Source of the DNA: Deltaproteobacteria bacterium | GTDB lineage: Bacteria; SAR324; NAC60-12 | Reading direction: 5' to 3' | DNA length: 64,000 nt | Assembly (NCBI GenBank): GCA_002685535.1 | Contig: NYXK01000080.1 | Span: 62,001 to 126,000, forward strand | In this document: in pieces, positions 11,801 through 25,400 of the stretch | Layout: every line of letters begins with the position of its first letter | How positions within the stretch are numbered: position 1 is the stretch's first letter | Notes under the pieces: model-generated | Databases searched by the model: none | Told to the model about the DNA's origin: nothing | The model's input: only the letters and a program-made list of their open reading frames with translations | Program-made: the position numbers and the translations under genes

Positions 11801-12798
11801 CTGTAACCGTAATTGATATTCTTTTTTAGCTTAATCTTATGATTTAGTTCAGAAATCGAATTTGGGAGACTATTCGCAGTGCTTTTAAAGAATGCGCTTG
11901 CAAATTTCTAGTATTGTGAAGGGAATCTTTCGTGTAAGATATTTTCATAGCAGGGTTTGGCCTTTGGGAATTCTTAAAGTTTGGCTTGCTATATTACTTA
12001 ATCAATTGCTTTGTTAATCTTGCTTAGCGTAACAATAAAAAGCTTTAAGCTTTTTTATTTAAAGGCGTAATAGAAATTAAAAGCGTTCATTTTTGTAATA
12101 TTTGTTTTTAGTGATTGTTATCATTTTATAAGATGCTGCCAGGCGGGTATTATATACTTTGAAGATGATGGGAGAGGTCAATTAAAGGTAAGGGCATGCA
12201 ATTTTTATTTCATAACTTGTAAGGATTCTTGTATCGATGTAGCGTGCGTAATTGTAGGGGATTTTTAAATTACTTGCTAATTCTTTTGATGCTACTTATC
12301 TTAAACGCGTTTTATCCAATTATGTTTCTTACGCTTTAGGCATTTTGCTGCAAGATATATTTTGGTAAAAAAAGAATGTTATCGGGACTTGGCGTTAAGT
12401 GGGGTAAGATTATGAGATTTTATAAGGATTAAAACGCTAGCCTAAGCAAGGGCCATAACAATTTTTTGAGGTTTTAAGGTATCTTTTTTATTTATCGCCG
12501 CTTATCAAAAAAAGACATCTACTTAATTAGCAACTTAAATGTTGTAAGAATTAAAAGATTAGATAACTTTGCAAGTGGTATAAAACAGGCGAAGAGAAAA
12601 AGAGGGAATATCTTTGTTATAAAGCTATACTAAATAACGATCTTTTACGTTAAGTTAAATATTAAAATGCGATATTTAAATTTATCTCAAAATAACTTCA
12701 TAATTCCCGAGATTAAATATAATAAACGGAATTTGTTTTTGGATGTGATGATTAATTAGCAGGTTTAATAAGATCGCATGCGATGTGATGTTATTAAT

Positions 12799-13008
12799 TT
12801 AGCTATCGTAAGCTTTTATTTGAATAAGTTTAAAAAGTGAAGTAAAAGGAATATCAAATTTCTTAGCAAAGTCTTTAGCTAGGGGTGTATTGATAAAGGC
12901 GAATCCGCTTGCTTCAAAGTTAAACAACGCGGGTAAGGTAATTCCAATACTATTACAAAATAAGGTATAAGAAATAGTAAAACTTTTACTACTTATTAGT
13001 TGATGCAT
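12799..13008 (-). pseudogene. Retropepsin-like remnant of the minus-strand element
   Basis: The 69-codon open stretch reads ALFNFEASGFAFINTPLAKD. The family expectation at this point is L-x-D-S-G-A-S-G-x-x-F-I, so Asp-Ser-Gly has decayed to Asn-Phe-Glu while A-S-G-F-A-F-I remains. Its place between gag-like and reverse-transcriptase sequence supports the assignment. Confidence 0.55.
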
Positions 13009-13406
13009 ATTAATTTTCTAAAGATTAATTATTCACTTTAAAAAGAAGTTTTCTTTTAAGGTTACTCGTTTCCCAACCCATTAAAATCTTCCGCATCTTC
13101 CAAAGCATCTACTTCTAAAAAGAGATCTTTATTTAAAAATTATTCCAATGTCTTCACCTGCATAACACTAAAGTTAGCAGGATTATGAAGTTCTAAATAA
13201 TCCTTAGCAATATATCTTATTTTTTGATAGTTGTAATAGGTGATAACTTTTAGGGCAAGTAATATCGTAAGCAAGAGCTTGGCAGGTATAAGAGGAAGTT
13301 CGCAATTTAAGGAAAGGAAAGTAAATAAGTTTCTTTAAAAAAACAAAATGATTCGATTGGGAATAGCGATGATAAGTTTAGCAGCCATAAGTGCTTGACG
13401 TTATTC

Positions 13407-13900
13407 TTAAGTACAGCGAATTTTCTTATCTAAAAAGTCTACAGCGGAAATGAAATCTTGAAAGCTATCATTGGAAGTAAACTTGTAAATGGCCCAGTCT
13501 TTAAAGGATAGATGAAAGGAATCGTAAAAGCGGGTAGTGAAGTATTTATCAAAGGGGATATAAGCATTTTGAATAAGCTTAAGGAATTTTAGGTAATAAT
13601 TGGAAAACAATTAAAAAAGCTTCATTTAAAGCTAGTTTAAGAAGGTCTCGGCATCTTTTTATTTAAAAGCGTTACCGTAGATCCCGCTTAAGTAATTGAT
13701 CATCTTTTTAGCATTAATAAAAAGGTTTATAACTCCTTATTCAAAACAAGGCAAGAGGTATCCTTAAGCATTACCCTTAATATGATTATATAAAGTTACA
13801 ATTTGGGACTTTTTGTTAAGGTAGTAATCAGCGTTAATATCTAACTTGCTAAGTATTGCTGCAAACTAAGCATATCATTTTAAGTTATTAGCGTTGCCGG
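13407..13900 (-). pseudogene. Possible gag remnant of the minus-strand element
   Basis: The open stretch at 13,407-13,610 reads FTTRFYDSFHLSFKDWAIYK. It lies where gag should be, 5' of the protease. Sequence similarity to capsid proteins is only suggestive. The assignment rests mainly on position. Confidence 0.35.
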
Positions 13901-14661
13901 AGAATTTATTAATACAAAGCTCTTAAAAGCATCTCCTATAATCAAAATATTTACCGAATTTAGCGCAATAAGTGGGATTATCAAAGGACTCATTTTCATT
14001 AAAGCTCTCATTAGAAAAGTCGTCATTAGAATTGGCTCTAAAAGCGGTAAGGGCGCGGGCTTAAGTCGTGAGTTGGCTAAAGAGTTCCAGGACTTTTTGC
14101 ATACTTTAATCTTACTTGTTTTAACGCTTGCTAAGCTTCTTGAGAGTTTTTTGAAATTTCTTTTAGGTATCTACATGTTAAGTTTCTAGCGTTGGGTCTT
14201 TATTATTGCTATCGGAATAGTTATCAGTTGAAGATATCGTAATAATGCAAAAGTTTAATAAAATAAGGGCGTTTTAAGTATAACCCTAAATTTATCGATA
14301 TAAGGAAACATATGCAAAAAAAGATAACGCATCAGACGTATCCTAAACGCAAGGAGGTCGGGCTTTATTAATCATCAAGGTAAAAATGTTAGTTAAAAGT
14401 ATAACTCTTGATATAATTCCTAAGGAACTACGGCAAAGCTTATTAGATTTTTTGAAAGGATTAGAAGTACTTATCTGGAAGTATTAAGATTTTATTTGAA
14501 AGAAAGGGAGCATTGCGTGCTATAGCTGCAACTTAATTGCGCCTATTAAGTGCTCAAGGAAATAGCGCATGCGCTTGAAGGATTTTAAAAGCAGGAAGCT
14601 AATAAAATATAATTTGATTACGCCTATCAGGTGCTTAAAAAAGTCAGCTAAGATATTGTGG

Positions 14662-14959
14662 TGTGGCAGGGCCACTTGATTTTGGTGGTTGGATGTTACG
14701 TTATTGGATGCGGCTCTGCCGAGCCTACTTCGGTATAAGAGCCAACTTTCTTTCCATTCCTTTCAATACCACCTATCTTACAATTGATAATAATTTCTAT
14801 CTAATATATTCTTTTTTTCACCCTTAAAATAACAAATCCCGTTACTCAGATTTATCTTATCTTTTGATTTGATCAAACTGTTTTTTTATATCAAATCTAT
14901 CCTTATACCTTAAATGGTTACTTGAACTTAAATGGTTACTTGAAATTTGCCCCTTCATA
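14662..14959 (+). repeat. 5' LTR of copy B (298 bp)
   Basis: It starts TGTGGCAGGGCCAC and ends CCCCTTCATA, where CCTCCACA has become CCTTCATA by C-to-T changes. Same length as the copy A LTR. No obvious TGG primer-binding site follows, probably through mutation. Confidence 0.88.
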
Positions 14960-16190
14960 TATTTATAATGATTAACGCAAGGACAAATTCTCTATAAAGG
15001 AAAAATTAGATATAATTAAATGATACAAGTCTTATGCTAACAAAATATATGTAAGATTTAAGAAACAATAATTATATGAATTAAAGAAGCTATTTACTTA
15101 ATTATCTTGCAACCTTTAATATAAAAAATAGGTGTGGCGGGATGTGATTATTCAAGAGGTAAAAAACAAATCTATTAATAAATTGAGGTAACCTTTACTT
15201 GTACTAAGGAAACTTCCGAGGTATTGGGAGATTTGAGCCTTCGCTTTTAACAATTCCGACTTAGCGTTTTATATTATTAAAATGCATTTTCTTCCTTCCG
15301 ATTTTAAGCTTCTTAATAATACCCCTGGCTAGCTAACGAACCTCACAAGTATAAGGCGACTAAGTGCTAGCTATCGGAATAAGTAGGCCCTTAGAAATAA
15401 AGCTAAAAGGAAGCAAGTGCTTTTAGTATAAGGGTATTTATTTTGCGCGTTTTATATATTTTCTTTTTTTTAATAAGTTCATTATATTTGAATTCTTTTA
15501 GCATTTATCTTAATATTTCGTTTATGTTATATTATTTGATTTTTGTTGCTTAGTAATTTGAATCAACTTCTTATGTTAATAGCCTCGTTTAATGTTTGTT
15601 TTTAGCCTATCAGTTTTATAAGCGAAGTATTTGAAAAAGAAAGTTCGGGTATTAGAAGCTTAAGCGCTTCTAATAACTATAGCGCTATCGGGAGCTTCCA
15701 GCGCTAAAGGTATTTGGGAATTTGAAGAAATTTTTTTTTTATTGATTTTCCTTTGTTTGCGTATGCATAATATTTTTAATTAATTTTCTATATTCCGATC
15801 ACTAATTTTTATTAAATCTTTATATTTCAAGATTACTAAATTTTCTTACGAAATGGCGACGCGAGACATTAAAAGTGGACCTTTTGAAAAGGGGAATTAT
15901 TAGGCTCTTATAGCTAACATATTCCTTAACGAAATGCCTAGCTTTTAAGCTAGAGCTTTTAAAATCTTTAAAGCTTTTTTCCCTTTAAGAAGGAACAGCA
16001 ACTTTTCTAGGTAATCTGGCTTTGGAATCAGATCTCGCTTTATTGATAGCGCTAGAGAAAGCTTTGGAAAAAGCAAGGGAAAGATTACTCCTTTAGCTTT
16101 AGATAGTAGTTTTGAAAAAGCTAGATCTTTTGAGAAATCACATTATATTAATACTTCTGATATTCACAAGCTTTAAGTACACCTAAGTTA
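14960..16190 (+). other. 5' leader of copy B
   Basis: About 1.2 kb of AT-rich sequence between the 5' LTR and the first gag-like reading frames. No coding motif recognised. It presumably held the packaging region and the gag start. Confidence 0.4.
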
Positions 16191-17320
16191 ACTTATGCCT
16201 GCCTTTAGAATTATTGAAGCCCTTACGTTTGATGGAGTTAAAATTACAATATTCCTTAAAACAATTGATAAGATGTTTGCAACGTATAATATTATTGGAA
16301 ATTAAGAAAAAAAGCAATAAGTTTTAGACTACTTATTTCCTTTGGTAACGTAAAACTTAAAACAAATTAATTATTACCAGCAGCTATCTTACTTAAATTT
16401 TTATTTAGCGACTTGCAAGGAATATTAAGGCCAAGATTCTTATTATTGTTTTTACATGATAACCTACCTTGATTCGATTATTCAAGACTTTAGGGAAGTT
16501 TAAGACTAAATTGACATTTACACTTAAGCAAAACTTCAACACTTTTTGAAGCTATTTCAAGAAGTGGCATATAATTGCAAGCAAAAGGAAAATCTCACGA
16601 AAAAGATAATAACGCTAAAGTTCATTATTGCACTCCCAAAACACTTGCAAAAAAAGGTTATCGTAGCGACTCAAAAGCTTAAGAAGAAGTTCGATCAAAA
16701 TAACATTATGCCTTTTAATAAGGTTTTTAATAATATAAAAACTTACGTTAATAGTAAAAAAAACTTTGACGAACTCTTAAAAGAACAAGAAATAGTTATA
16801 TCAAGAGGGTATCCCAAAAGTGGAATTCACTAAAACATGTTTAATAGCCTTACAGCTACTAAAATTCTATTACCTGAAAAGCTTAATTACCAAGTCAACT
16901 TTATTAATTACAAGAACAATTCCCTAGGAAAAGTTATTAATAAAACTTTTTGACAAAAGAAGCCGCAGCGGGAGCTCTTTACAACTCAAGCCTTGAGCTA
17001 AAAGATAATGCTTATCTTATAGCGTCTTATTAATGGGATTCAAAATGCTACTAAAGATGAACTAAAAATTATTACTTAAGAACTTAATTCTTTACGTATT
17101 TTACACGTTATAACTAAGAAAGCTCAAAATGTGGACCTTATGGCTGAGATCAACAGCCTGAAGCTTTATGAAGCCACTTAAAATATGGCAACTATATAAT
17201 ACAAGTAAACGTCTTACGATAAGTATAAGCGCTTTAAGGAATTAGCTACAAGAAGATATAAATGATGTAATAATAAGCAAGAACCTAACATAAGACGGCA
17301 AGCGTAATATAATTATATAA
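16190..17320 (+). pseudogene. Gag-like remnant of copy B
   Basis: Broken plus-strand frames read ITIFLKTIDKMFATYNIIGN near 16,250. They continue into the longest open piece (16,546-16,833), beginning LKLFQEVAYNCKQKENLTKK, followed by lysine-rich helical sequence. Position between the LTR and protease, and the F-L-x-x-x-D-x-M-F pattern seen in fungal gag proteins, support the call. A CCHC knuckle could not be shown with confidence. Confidence 0.5.
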
Positions 17321-18860
17321 ATTAATGTTACAATTATAAGAAGTTTGTTGGCCTTGGTATTATTCACGAGTTTAATGAAAACAATTATATTTGCATTAAA
17401 CCATTTTAAAAAAGTAAAAAAGCTTACCTTATATTATTTCCAAACGATGGCAAAAGTCACCAAGATTATGTTATTTAACAAGTATTCAACATTATTAATA
17501 ATATAAATCCTAAAAGACAAGCGAAAGCAATACAAAAAATGCTAAAGCAATTGAAAGAAGTTGCCTTAGCTTGAAAAAGCTTATACGCTTCAAATTTGGG
17601 AAGTAACATAAGGAACATTAAAATTTCTTAAGAGCTTGAAAGCAATTCAAACATTTTCAAACAAAAGAATTATAGCAAGAAAAGCATCGCTAAGATTTAA
17701 AACCTTATTATTAGAAACGATAATAACTTAGAGGCTGTATTTGTAAAGCTTGTGAAAATAAAAGCACGAAAAATACTAGCACGAGCTGAACCTTATAAAG
17801 CATCTAATAACTTACAAAAGCAAATTAAGGTTTAAGCTTCTTACGGAAGGCTAAAGGTTCAAGAAGAAATCAAAAGCTTTATTTAATTTGAAGGGATATT
17901 TGAGGAAAAGATTGAGCCAATAGAAATCGACGCCTCTAGACTTATTAAAAGGGCCTCTTAGAAATCCTTGCTTGAGGCACGAAAAGAATCATTAAAAAGT
18001 CAATAGCTATTGCCTCGCTCCCTAAAGCAAAGAAATCCTTAGTATTAAAGCCCTCAAATTTAATAAGCATGACAAGCCTATTCTCGAAGTTACCGACTTT
18101 TATTCAAAAAGTTTCCTCACAAAGTCTTAAAATGCAAAAAGCCTTGAACAAAAGAAATTATAAGTTAAACGTAGTAATCGATAAATTACTAGCATAAATA
18201 AAACTTCTAAGAAACCTCACTTTAAAAGAATATTATATGTTACTAAATAGGCCAAGGTTAATTATTTCCCAAATTTAAAGTATTAATCAAAAGATGCAAA
18301 GATAATTAAAGAATGTTATGATGAAGTTACTTTGCGTAGGTTTCTTTGACGATAAAGACGTTTTTATTTTAAAATGGCCTTTACTAATTATTTCAATTTT
18401 TTTAAGTATTAACAATTATAAATCCGAGAATGCCATATAAAGGAATTACCCTTCAGATAATGAACCTACCTTTACTTCAAACGAAGGGAAATTTAAATAG
18501 CGTTATAAAAAGGATATCCTTTTAAAGTAAAGCAAAAAGTACCACACTTAAGTCGAACGGACAAATACTTATTACGGCATCTCTAAGCCGAACCTTACTT
18601 TAAAGCTTTATATTTACTAAAAGCTGTGGCAAATGGAAGTCTTAATAGCTCACAATAAACTTATAAAAGATTCTTGGCTTTGGCTAGCATTTGGAATTAT
18701 ACCTACTATCGGATTTTTTTTAACAATCTTTGTTATTATAATCAAGTGTTATTATTCAAAGCTTACTTAATTATGGAAAGATATGCTTATTAAAAGCAAT
18801 TTGCTAATTCCTTTATTTGAAAGCGCTAAAGTATGCTTGCTAAATATGGAAGGAAATTAA

Positions 18861-19118
18861 TTGGCAACTTTCCACTTACTAACACCAATAATAGTGATTA
18901 CGATTCCTAGAAACATTAAAATTAACAACGTGAAAGCTACTCTTGATAGTGGAGCCGAAGTTAGCTGTATTACCTTAAAAACAGCAATCCGGTTAAACTT
19001 ATCAATTACCAAAAGTCAAAGTATAGCCTTAAAAACTATTACTAAAACAAAATTTTGCTTTATTAATTACGCAGATAATATTGCTATTACAATTAAAGAC
19101 TTAATTATTCGCACTTAG
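18861..19118 (+). pseudogene. Retropepsin remnant of copy B
   Basis: The 85-codon piece contains VKATLDSGAEVSCITLKTAI. Asp-Ser-Gly-Ala is the active-site loop of retroviral-type aspartic proteases and is intact here, unlike in copy A. The surrounding pol frame is broken on both sides, so no functional polyprotein can be made. Confidence 0.75.
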
Positions 19119-19779
19119 TTTTATATCATAAACATTCCAGGTACCAAGATAATTCTAAGCTTTCCATTCTTTTGGAAGGCAAGATTCTTTTTCCAATACC
19201 CTTCAAATGAAAAAGGTAGACCAATTCTAGCTTAATTTTAGAATCACCAATTGATTTAAAATCTTATAATTCAAACTAATTTTATTACTTATGAAGCAAA
19301 AAACATCTTTGCAATAAAAAGCAAGAACGGAATTAGCTAAATTTGATATAACGAAAGCTAAAGTAATAATTATACCTCAAAAAAGGAAAACAAGTTATTA
19401 GAAAATAAGTAATTGATAATATTTAAAGCTATGTTATTGATATGATTAAATGCTTTAATGGCCATACCTCCTTGCTTAAAATCAAGCGTTTTGAAGAAAA
19501 GGGCGGAGACAATTTTGTCAAATCGAAAATGGAAATTTTGATAAAGGAATATTTGTACTACTCTTACATATAACAAGAATTTTGCATTTAAATAGCCGAT
19601 TTCAAGGATTCAAAGGCCCTACTCAAAGGTAGCTAAATAACGAACCCAAAGTCAACTTTCGATTTCATTACAAACTACAAGAACTTAAAATTTAGTAACC
19701 TTTTCAAACTCAATAAGCAAACTTATCAAATGTGGACAATGTATAAGTCAAAGGTTAAGAAAGTGCAACTAGTAAACAA

Positions 19780-20770
19780 AGCTAACGGGATTGATAACCT
19801 TCCAGGGGGAAGGGACGATTAGTATAAACGAACGATTCCACGAAGATGTCTCTCCTCTAGTAATTTTAAAAACGATTCCGCATAAAGCATGGCAAGTACC
19901 AAATTTCCCGCTACCTCAAACATTAATCCCGGAAATTATAAAAATAGTACAAGATTACCTTGATAAAGGAGTTCTAAAACTTTCAAAAAGACCATACCGG
20001 AATGCTTGGTTTTTAATTAAAAAGAAAGAGCCGGGCAAATATCGACTTATTAATTTGATAATAATACTTAATGCGGTAACTTAAAGAAACGCCAATTTAC
20101 CTCCTTTTATAAATGAGTTTTCTAAGGAATTCGCTGGATGTCACATTGCAAGCTTAATGGACCTTTATTTCGGATATGATTAATAAATCTTATACCAAAT
20201 TAGCCAGGACATAACTACCTTTTGGGTTCTTAATATCAGCTTAATTAAAAACATTATACTTCTTTAGGGATGTATCAATTTGATAGCTTAGTTTGTATGG
20301 ATAATTACTAGGATCTTAAAAGATATTATTTCTAACATTGCAATGCCTTTTCTTAATGATATTAATATAAAAGGGCTATTTACAAATTACAGATAATAAG
20401 AAGCTTACTTTAGGATTCGGCGATTTGTTTTGAAGTATATTCTTAATCTTAATTAAACTCTTGAATGATTAAAGCGATTTGGAGCTACTATTGGGGCCAA
20501 GTCTTAATTCTGCTGAAATGAAATAAACATTATTAGTTATGTTACAAACTTTGCTAGATGGGAACCTTTAGCTATTTACTTATTTAAAGTGCAAAATTGG
20601 ATTAAGCTAAGCAATATCAAAGAAGTGAAGGGATTTCTCAAATTAATAATTTACTTTCGCATTTGAATTAAAGACTTTCAGCTAATTGCAAAGCCTTTTT
20701 ACTTGCTTACCCGAAAAGGAATTAAGTTTCATTAGGATCCGAATGTTCAAAGGAAAGCCAAAAAATAACT
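19780..20770 (+). pseudogene. Reverse transcriptase remnant of copy B
   Basis: The open piece at 19,791-20,084 reads QVPNFPLPQTLIPEIIKIVQ, then PYRNAWFLIKKKEPGKYRLI, the N-terminal fingers motif of fungal Ty3/gypsy reverse transcriptases. Near 20,345 is MPFLNDINIKGLFTNY, the decayed F-L-D-D catalytic box. Near 20,625 is VKGFLKLIIYFRIWIKDF, the start of the connection/RNase H part. Stops separate the blocks. Confidence 0.8.
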
Positions 20771-21689
20771 TCAAAACATTTTATGCTTTACTCCAATTCT
20801 TTGTAAGATCGATTACAATGAAAATGCTAAAAAAATAATAATTTCAATAAATTCTAATAGTAATGATTAGGAAAGCTTCTTAATCCAAAGAAGTAAAGAT
20901 AATGGGAAGTTACACCTTGCTTATTATAAGAGTAGCTTTTGGAATAAAACGAAATATAATTACAACGCTACTAAGCGGGAATGCAAAAGAATGCTACATA
21001 TCTTAAAGAAACTAAAGATTTGGCTTATTAGAATACATTTTGTTATAAAAACAAACGCTAATATGCTAATAGCCTAACTAAACGAAGCTGCTCACAATTA
21101 CCTTAGCGCTATGCTTACACGCTAGCTTACTTGGATTAGGCTTTTTGACTTTGAGGTTCGACATATTAAAAGCGTTACGCATATTGTTGCCGACTTTCTT
21201 TTTAAAAGGCTTAAATACCTCAAAGATATAAAATTAAACATTGCTAAAGAGGATAACAATAAGGATTGAATTTTTGCCAAGCTTGAAGTATATAAACTTT
21301 GCCTTATTAAGGCTATTAAAGAAAAAGAAAATAAGGCTTCTACAAACCTTAAGCTAAAAAAACGGGATAATATCCTTAAGGGAATGAAAAAGCAAATTCG
21401 AAAGTTTTAAAAGGATGGGGAAATTTCAGCATTAAGCTTAAATATAGAAAGCATTGAAGAAAACTTTCGAATTTTGCTAGTATCTTTCAAAGATTATAGC
21501 AAAAACTTCTTAAGAATCATTAAATATATTATAACGATAAAAACTCCAAAGGAAATAAATAAGAGGAACTTTCAGAAATTCAAATAAGAGGCTTTAAATT
21601 ATAATATTCATAATGGGAAAGTTTAAAGATTACTTGCGAAAGGTTCGCTTACAAAGTTTGTTATTAACATTAATAAAAACAAAAGCCGA

Positions 21690-22440
21690 ATTTTTAAAAA
21701 TTATCACAACGATTTGAGCTACAAAGGACAAGAAAATACATATTACCGGGTTTTAGCAAGGTATTATTAAAAAAGGTGTTATAAAAATGCTGCCAAATAC
21801 ATCAAAACTTGTATTAAATGCTAACATCGGGATGCTAGGAAATAAGAAGAGCTTCTTTTCCCCACTGCCTCAAACAGCTTAATAAAGAAATAGGCTATTG
21901 ATATCACTTATATACTTATTTAAGATAAGAAGAAATATTTGATAATAACTTGAAACGATATAAGTAAATGAGTTGAAGCTAAAGCACTTTCTTTAAAAAT
22001 AGTAGATCAAGTTATTAAATTCATTTGGCAAGATATTATATATTATCACAAATTCTTTTGGAGGCTTGTTATCAACAAAGGGATGAGAACATAAAGGAAG
22101 TTATTCAGTTACTTAATAAAATAAAAATTCAAAAGATACAAGTTTTAGCTTATAACCTTAAGGCTAATGGAATGATTAAGAAAAGCTACGGACCGATTAA
22201 AAACGCACTCTCAAAAATAGAGGGAAAATGGATAATAAATCTTTTGATGGTATTATTTGCTAATTAAATTACAACAAATGCTTCCACAAGTTATATGCCC
22301 TTTTATTTAATTTACGGAAAAGAACCTATTCTCCTTATGAAAACTTGTTACCCTATTTAAAGGAGCTTGTTTATTAAAGAAATTAAAAATCGCAACAAAT
22401 TTATTTAGCTTTGAGTTACCCAATTTCAACTTAAGCAAAA
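21690..22440 (+). pseudogene. Integrase remnant of copy B
   Basis: A zinc-finger-like start is followed by the open piece at 22,025-22,267, which reads KEVIQLLNKIKIQKIQVLAY, then NLKANGMIKKSYGPIKNALS. The last is the decayed N-P-x-A-N-G-x-I-E block holding the third catalytic acid, with Glu now Lys. It then runs into the NASTSYMPFYLIYGKEP block. It lies downstream of the reverse transcriptase, as in Ty3/gypsy. Confidence 0.75.
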
Positions 22441-25400
22441 TCACTTAAATAAAGCTTACTTTCAAAAAACACGCTAAAGATAGAAAGAAAAGGAAGCTTT
22501 TAACTTAAGTCATAACATTTAATATCGGCTTTTGAGAATCAAAGATTTAATCTTAAGGTACGATGCTTTAAGAAAAGTCAATAAAAGCTTTAATAAGACA
22601 TTGAACTTTCAGTAGCTTAAATCATATGAAATTACTAAAATTAATAATAAAAGCTATTACATCTTAAAGAAATTAGGAAATAATAGCCTTTAATTTAAGG
22701 GAACATATATTAAAAATCAACTTAAACTTTTTTATAAGCGATAACACTTTATTTATAATGCTAAAGACGAAGTTTCAAAACGGCATTCTAATGATACAAG
22801 CGCCGCTTCAAGTAAGGAAGATACCCCACCAGCTAACCCTATGAATTTGAAAAATCTTACACATATTATTAAATAACATATAAGGCCAAATGAAATAGTA
22901 ATTAGAATACTTATTTTAACGCTTGAACAAAGGAGCCAATATAGGGCATTTGTGGATGATTCGGACGGGTAGGTACGAGGAGTAGTTGAAAAGGGGGGCG
23001 GAAATTAATGCTAATGAAGCGCTGATAAAACATTGCTGAATAATAACAGCAAAGCATTAAAACCCCTCATTCAATAATAATAACTTCTTTAGCATATACC
23101 TTATTGCCGCTATAAAAACGCTTTGCTACGAACTTCTTGGCGGTTTCGAAAACTTCTTTAGCACTATATTACAAATGCTAAATTTGGAATTAGAAGCAAA
23201 AAGTAGAATTAGCATAAGGTGCATTAAGAAGCAGCCTTTTAATTAATAAATTACTTATTAAAGTAGCTATTTAAGACGCTGTATTTTGATAAGTAAACGC
23301 TGGAATAAAAAGCCAAAACCTCCTTGATAACTTAAAGAAAAGAACTAGCCTTATGAAGCAATTGGCCAAGTATAGAGATAAAGTAAAGCTTAACGATTTT
23401 TACACCTAATTGTTACTTATGCTAATATTAATAACTCCTTTGAGTATATAATGAAGATTATAAAACTTTCCGTTATTATAATACTTTTCAAGAAAGAAAT
23501 TATTGGTTATTTCGTTAAGGAAAGGTGATTAGGGCTTGATTTGCATGTTTTATAACGAAAGCAATAGCTTTAAGCAATATACTTTGAAAGTAAGTAGTGA
23601 AAGGTCCCTCCCCTACACGCCAAATTCGTTGCAAAAGCAAATCCTATTTAAGCGCCGCTTTCCCGGAATAAGCAATCAAATCCCCTAGCAATAAAACCCC
23701 CTCAAAAGCAACATCTAATGTTTAAAATATTTGTTCCCCTAAAACTACTTTGCTATTAATACTTATAACACCCTTTATAACAATGTTTAACCCAATAATA
23801 AAGATCTCCGATTTATAATAAAAAGCAAAGTGATAAAGAAAATCTGCAAGCGGAAAATAACAAAGTAGGCAACTTTATTAATCCCATAAAATCAACTTTC
23901 CCTTAAAAGCTAACGACAAAATCAAAGCGCTTTTATATTGCCTCAGATTTAAAACTGCCTTTATATCCATCTTCTTAATAATTACCTATCAAGTAAGATT
24001 TTCATTATAACTTCCAAGGAAATTAACACTAATTAACTCAAGTCTCATCATAAGCAAAAGTTCCCCAATTCTATTTCCTACTAAAATAAAATTTGCTTAT
24101 GCTTTTATTGAAAATTTAAATATGCTATTAGCCAACAATTTCCAACTAAACCTCTTTAAAGAAAGAATTTTACATTCATTTTAAAAAGGCCGCGCTATTT
24201 TCCCTAATTATATTTGCTAAATTTGGGTTTAACTTATATTACCATCGACTTTTCAAGCGTGAAAGCAAGTAGGTGAAAAGAGTATAAATATGCCGCAATC
24301 TAAATGCTAGTAAGAAATATAATCAAAAAGCAAAGGTATGATATAATAACATCTAAATCCGCAAGCCTACGTATCAGCCCAAGGCTAAAGCTAGCACCAA
24401 ATAATTAAAGTTGAACAGCTCCAAAAGGTCCTTAAGATAATGAAATTAATAATAAGCTTATATATCTTTCAAAGCCATTAGATATTCCTAAAACTATTAC
24501 TAAATTAAGATCAAATCCCATACAATAGGCCTTAGCATATTAAATGCTTTAAAGATAAAAAAGTCAGACTTGCTTTTATATCAGATTAAAGTTAAGCTAA
24601 GCAACTTGGAGGTTGCGTAATAAGTAACTTAACTTAAAAAGAACTCCCATTCCTCTTGAGCGTACCGCTGGTTTTGAATTTTAAATATAATTTGCAAATT
24701 CCGTTAACTTTAATAGGTTTTACAATTTAATAATAATAATAAGATTAAAGAAAATTACATGCTAGCAAATAAGAACTTCAATAACTCTTATTACCAAAGA
24801 TTAATTTATTAATTTTCGCCTTTTCCAAAACTATTACAAAATTATTAATTGCTTAATACTTTTAAATCCCACTTTATTATTACCAACTTTATATAAGTAT
24901 ATGTTTATGCATGTGCATGTGTTTATTAAAGCAAGAAATTATTGTAAGGTAAAGAAGAAGGGAGGAGTATCAAAAAAGTTCGCGGAATATTCGTAATTAG
25001 GGTAAAAAAAGAATTTGCCTATTAGCAACGTAAAAGAAGATCGATTTGGACTTTGCTGGGGTTATGAATACTAGGGCGTAAAACGTTAAATTCTCATTTA
25101 CGTTTGCTTAAGATTTGAACGACCTTATGTTTTATAAGACTTTATTTTTAAAGAAAGATTAATACCATGCGTAATAGCATGTTCTAAATTTAAGAAGTGG
25201 AAGTTGTATGAAACATTATAAAAGGTTGCGTATTATTTAAAGCTTCTTTTTAAATATTAGAGCAAAGTATCAATTTCCTTAAAAAGCAAAAGGTAAATGA
25301 ATTTGATATGATGTTAGTAAAACTTTGCAATAAAAGGAGAAAGAAATGAAAAGAGAAGGGTAAAAGAAAGATAACTAGTTTGGAAAGGGAGATAGCTTAA

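Larger units (their letters stand above)
10740..13950 (-). mobile_element. Second Ty3/gypsy family, degraded, minus strand
   Basis: Read on the minus strand from 13,950 downward, the order is gag-like sequence (about 13,900-13,400), protease (13,008-12,799), then reverse transcriptase and RNase H (about 11,800-10,740). The motifs differ from those of the 12-kb family, so this is a separate element. No LTRs or integrase were found, so it looks truncated at its 3' end. RIP-type stops occur throughout. The limits are approximate. Confidence 0.7.
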
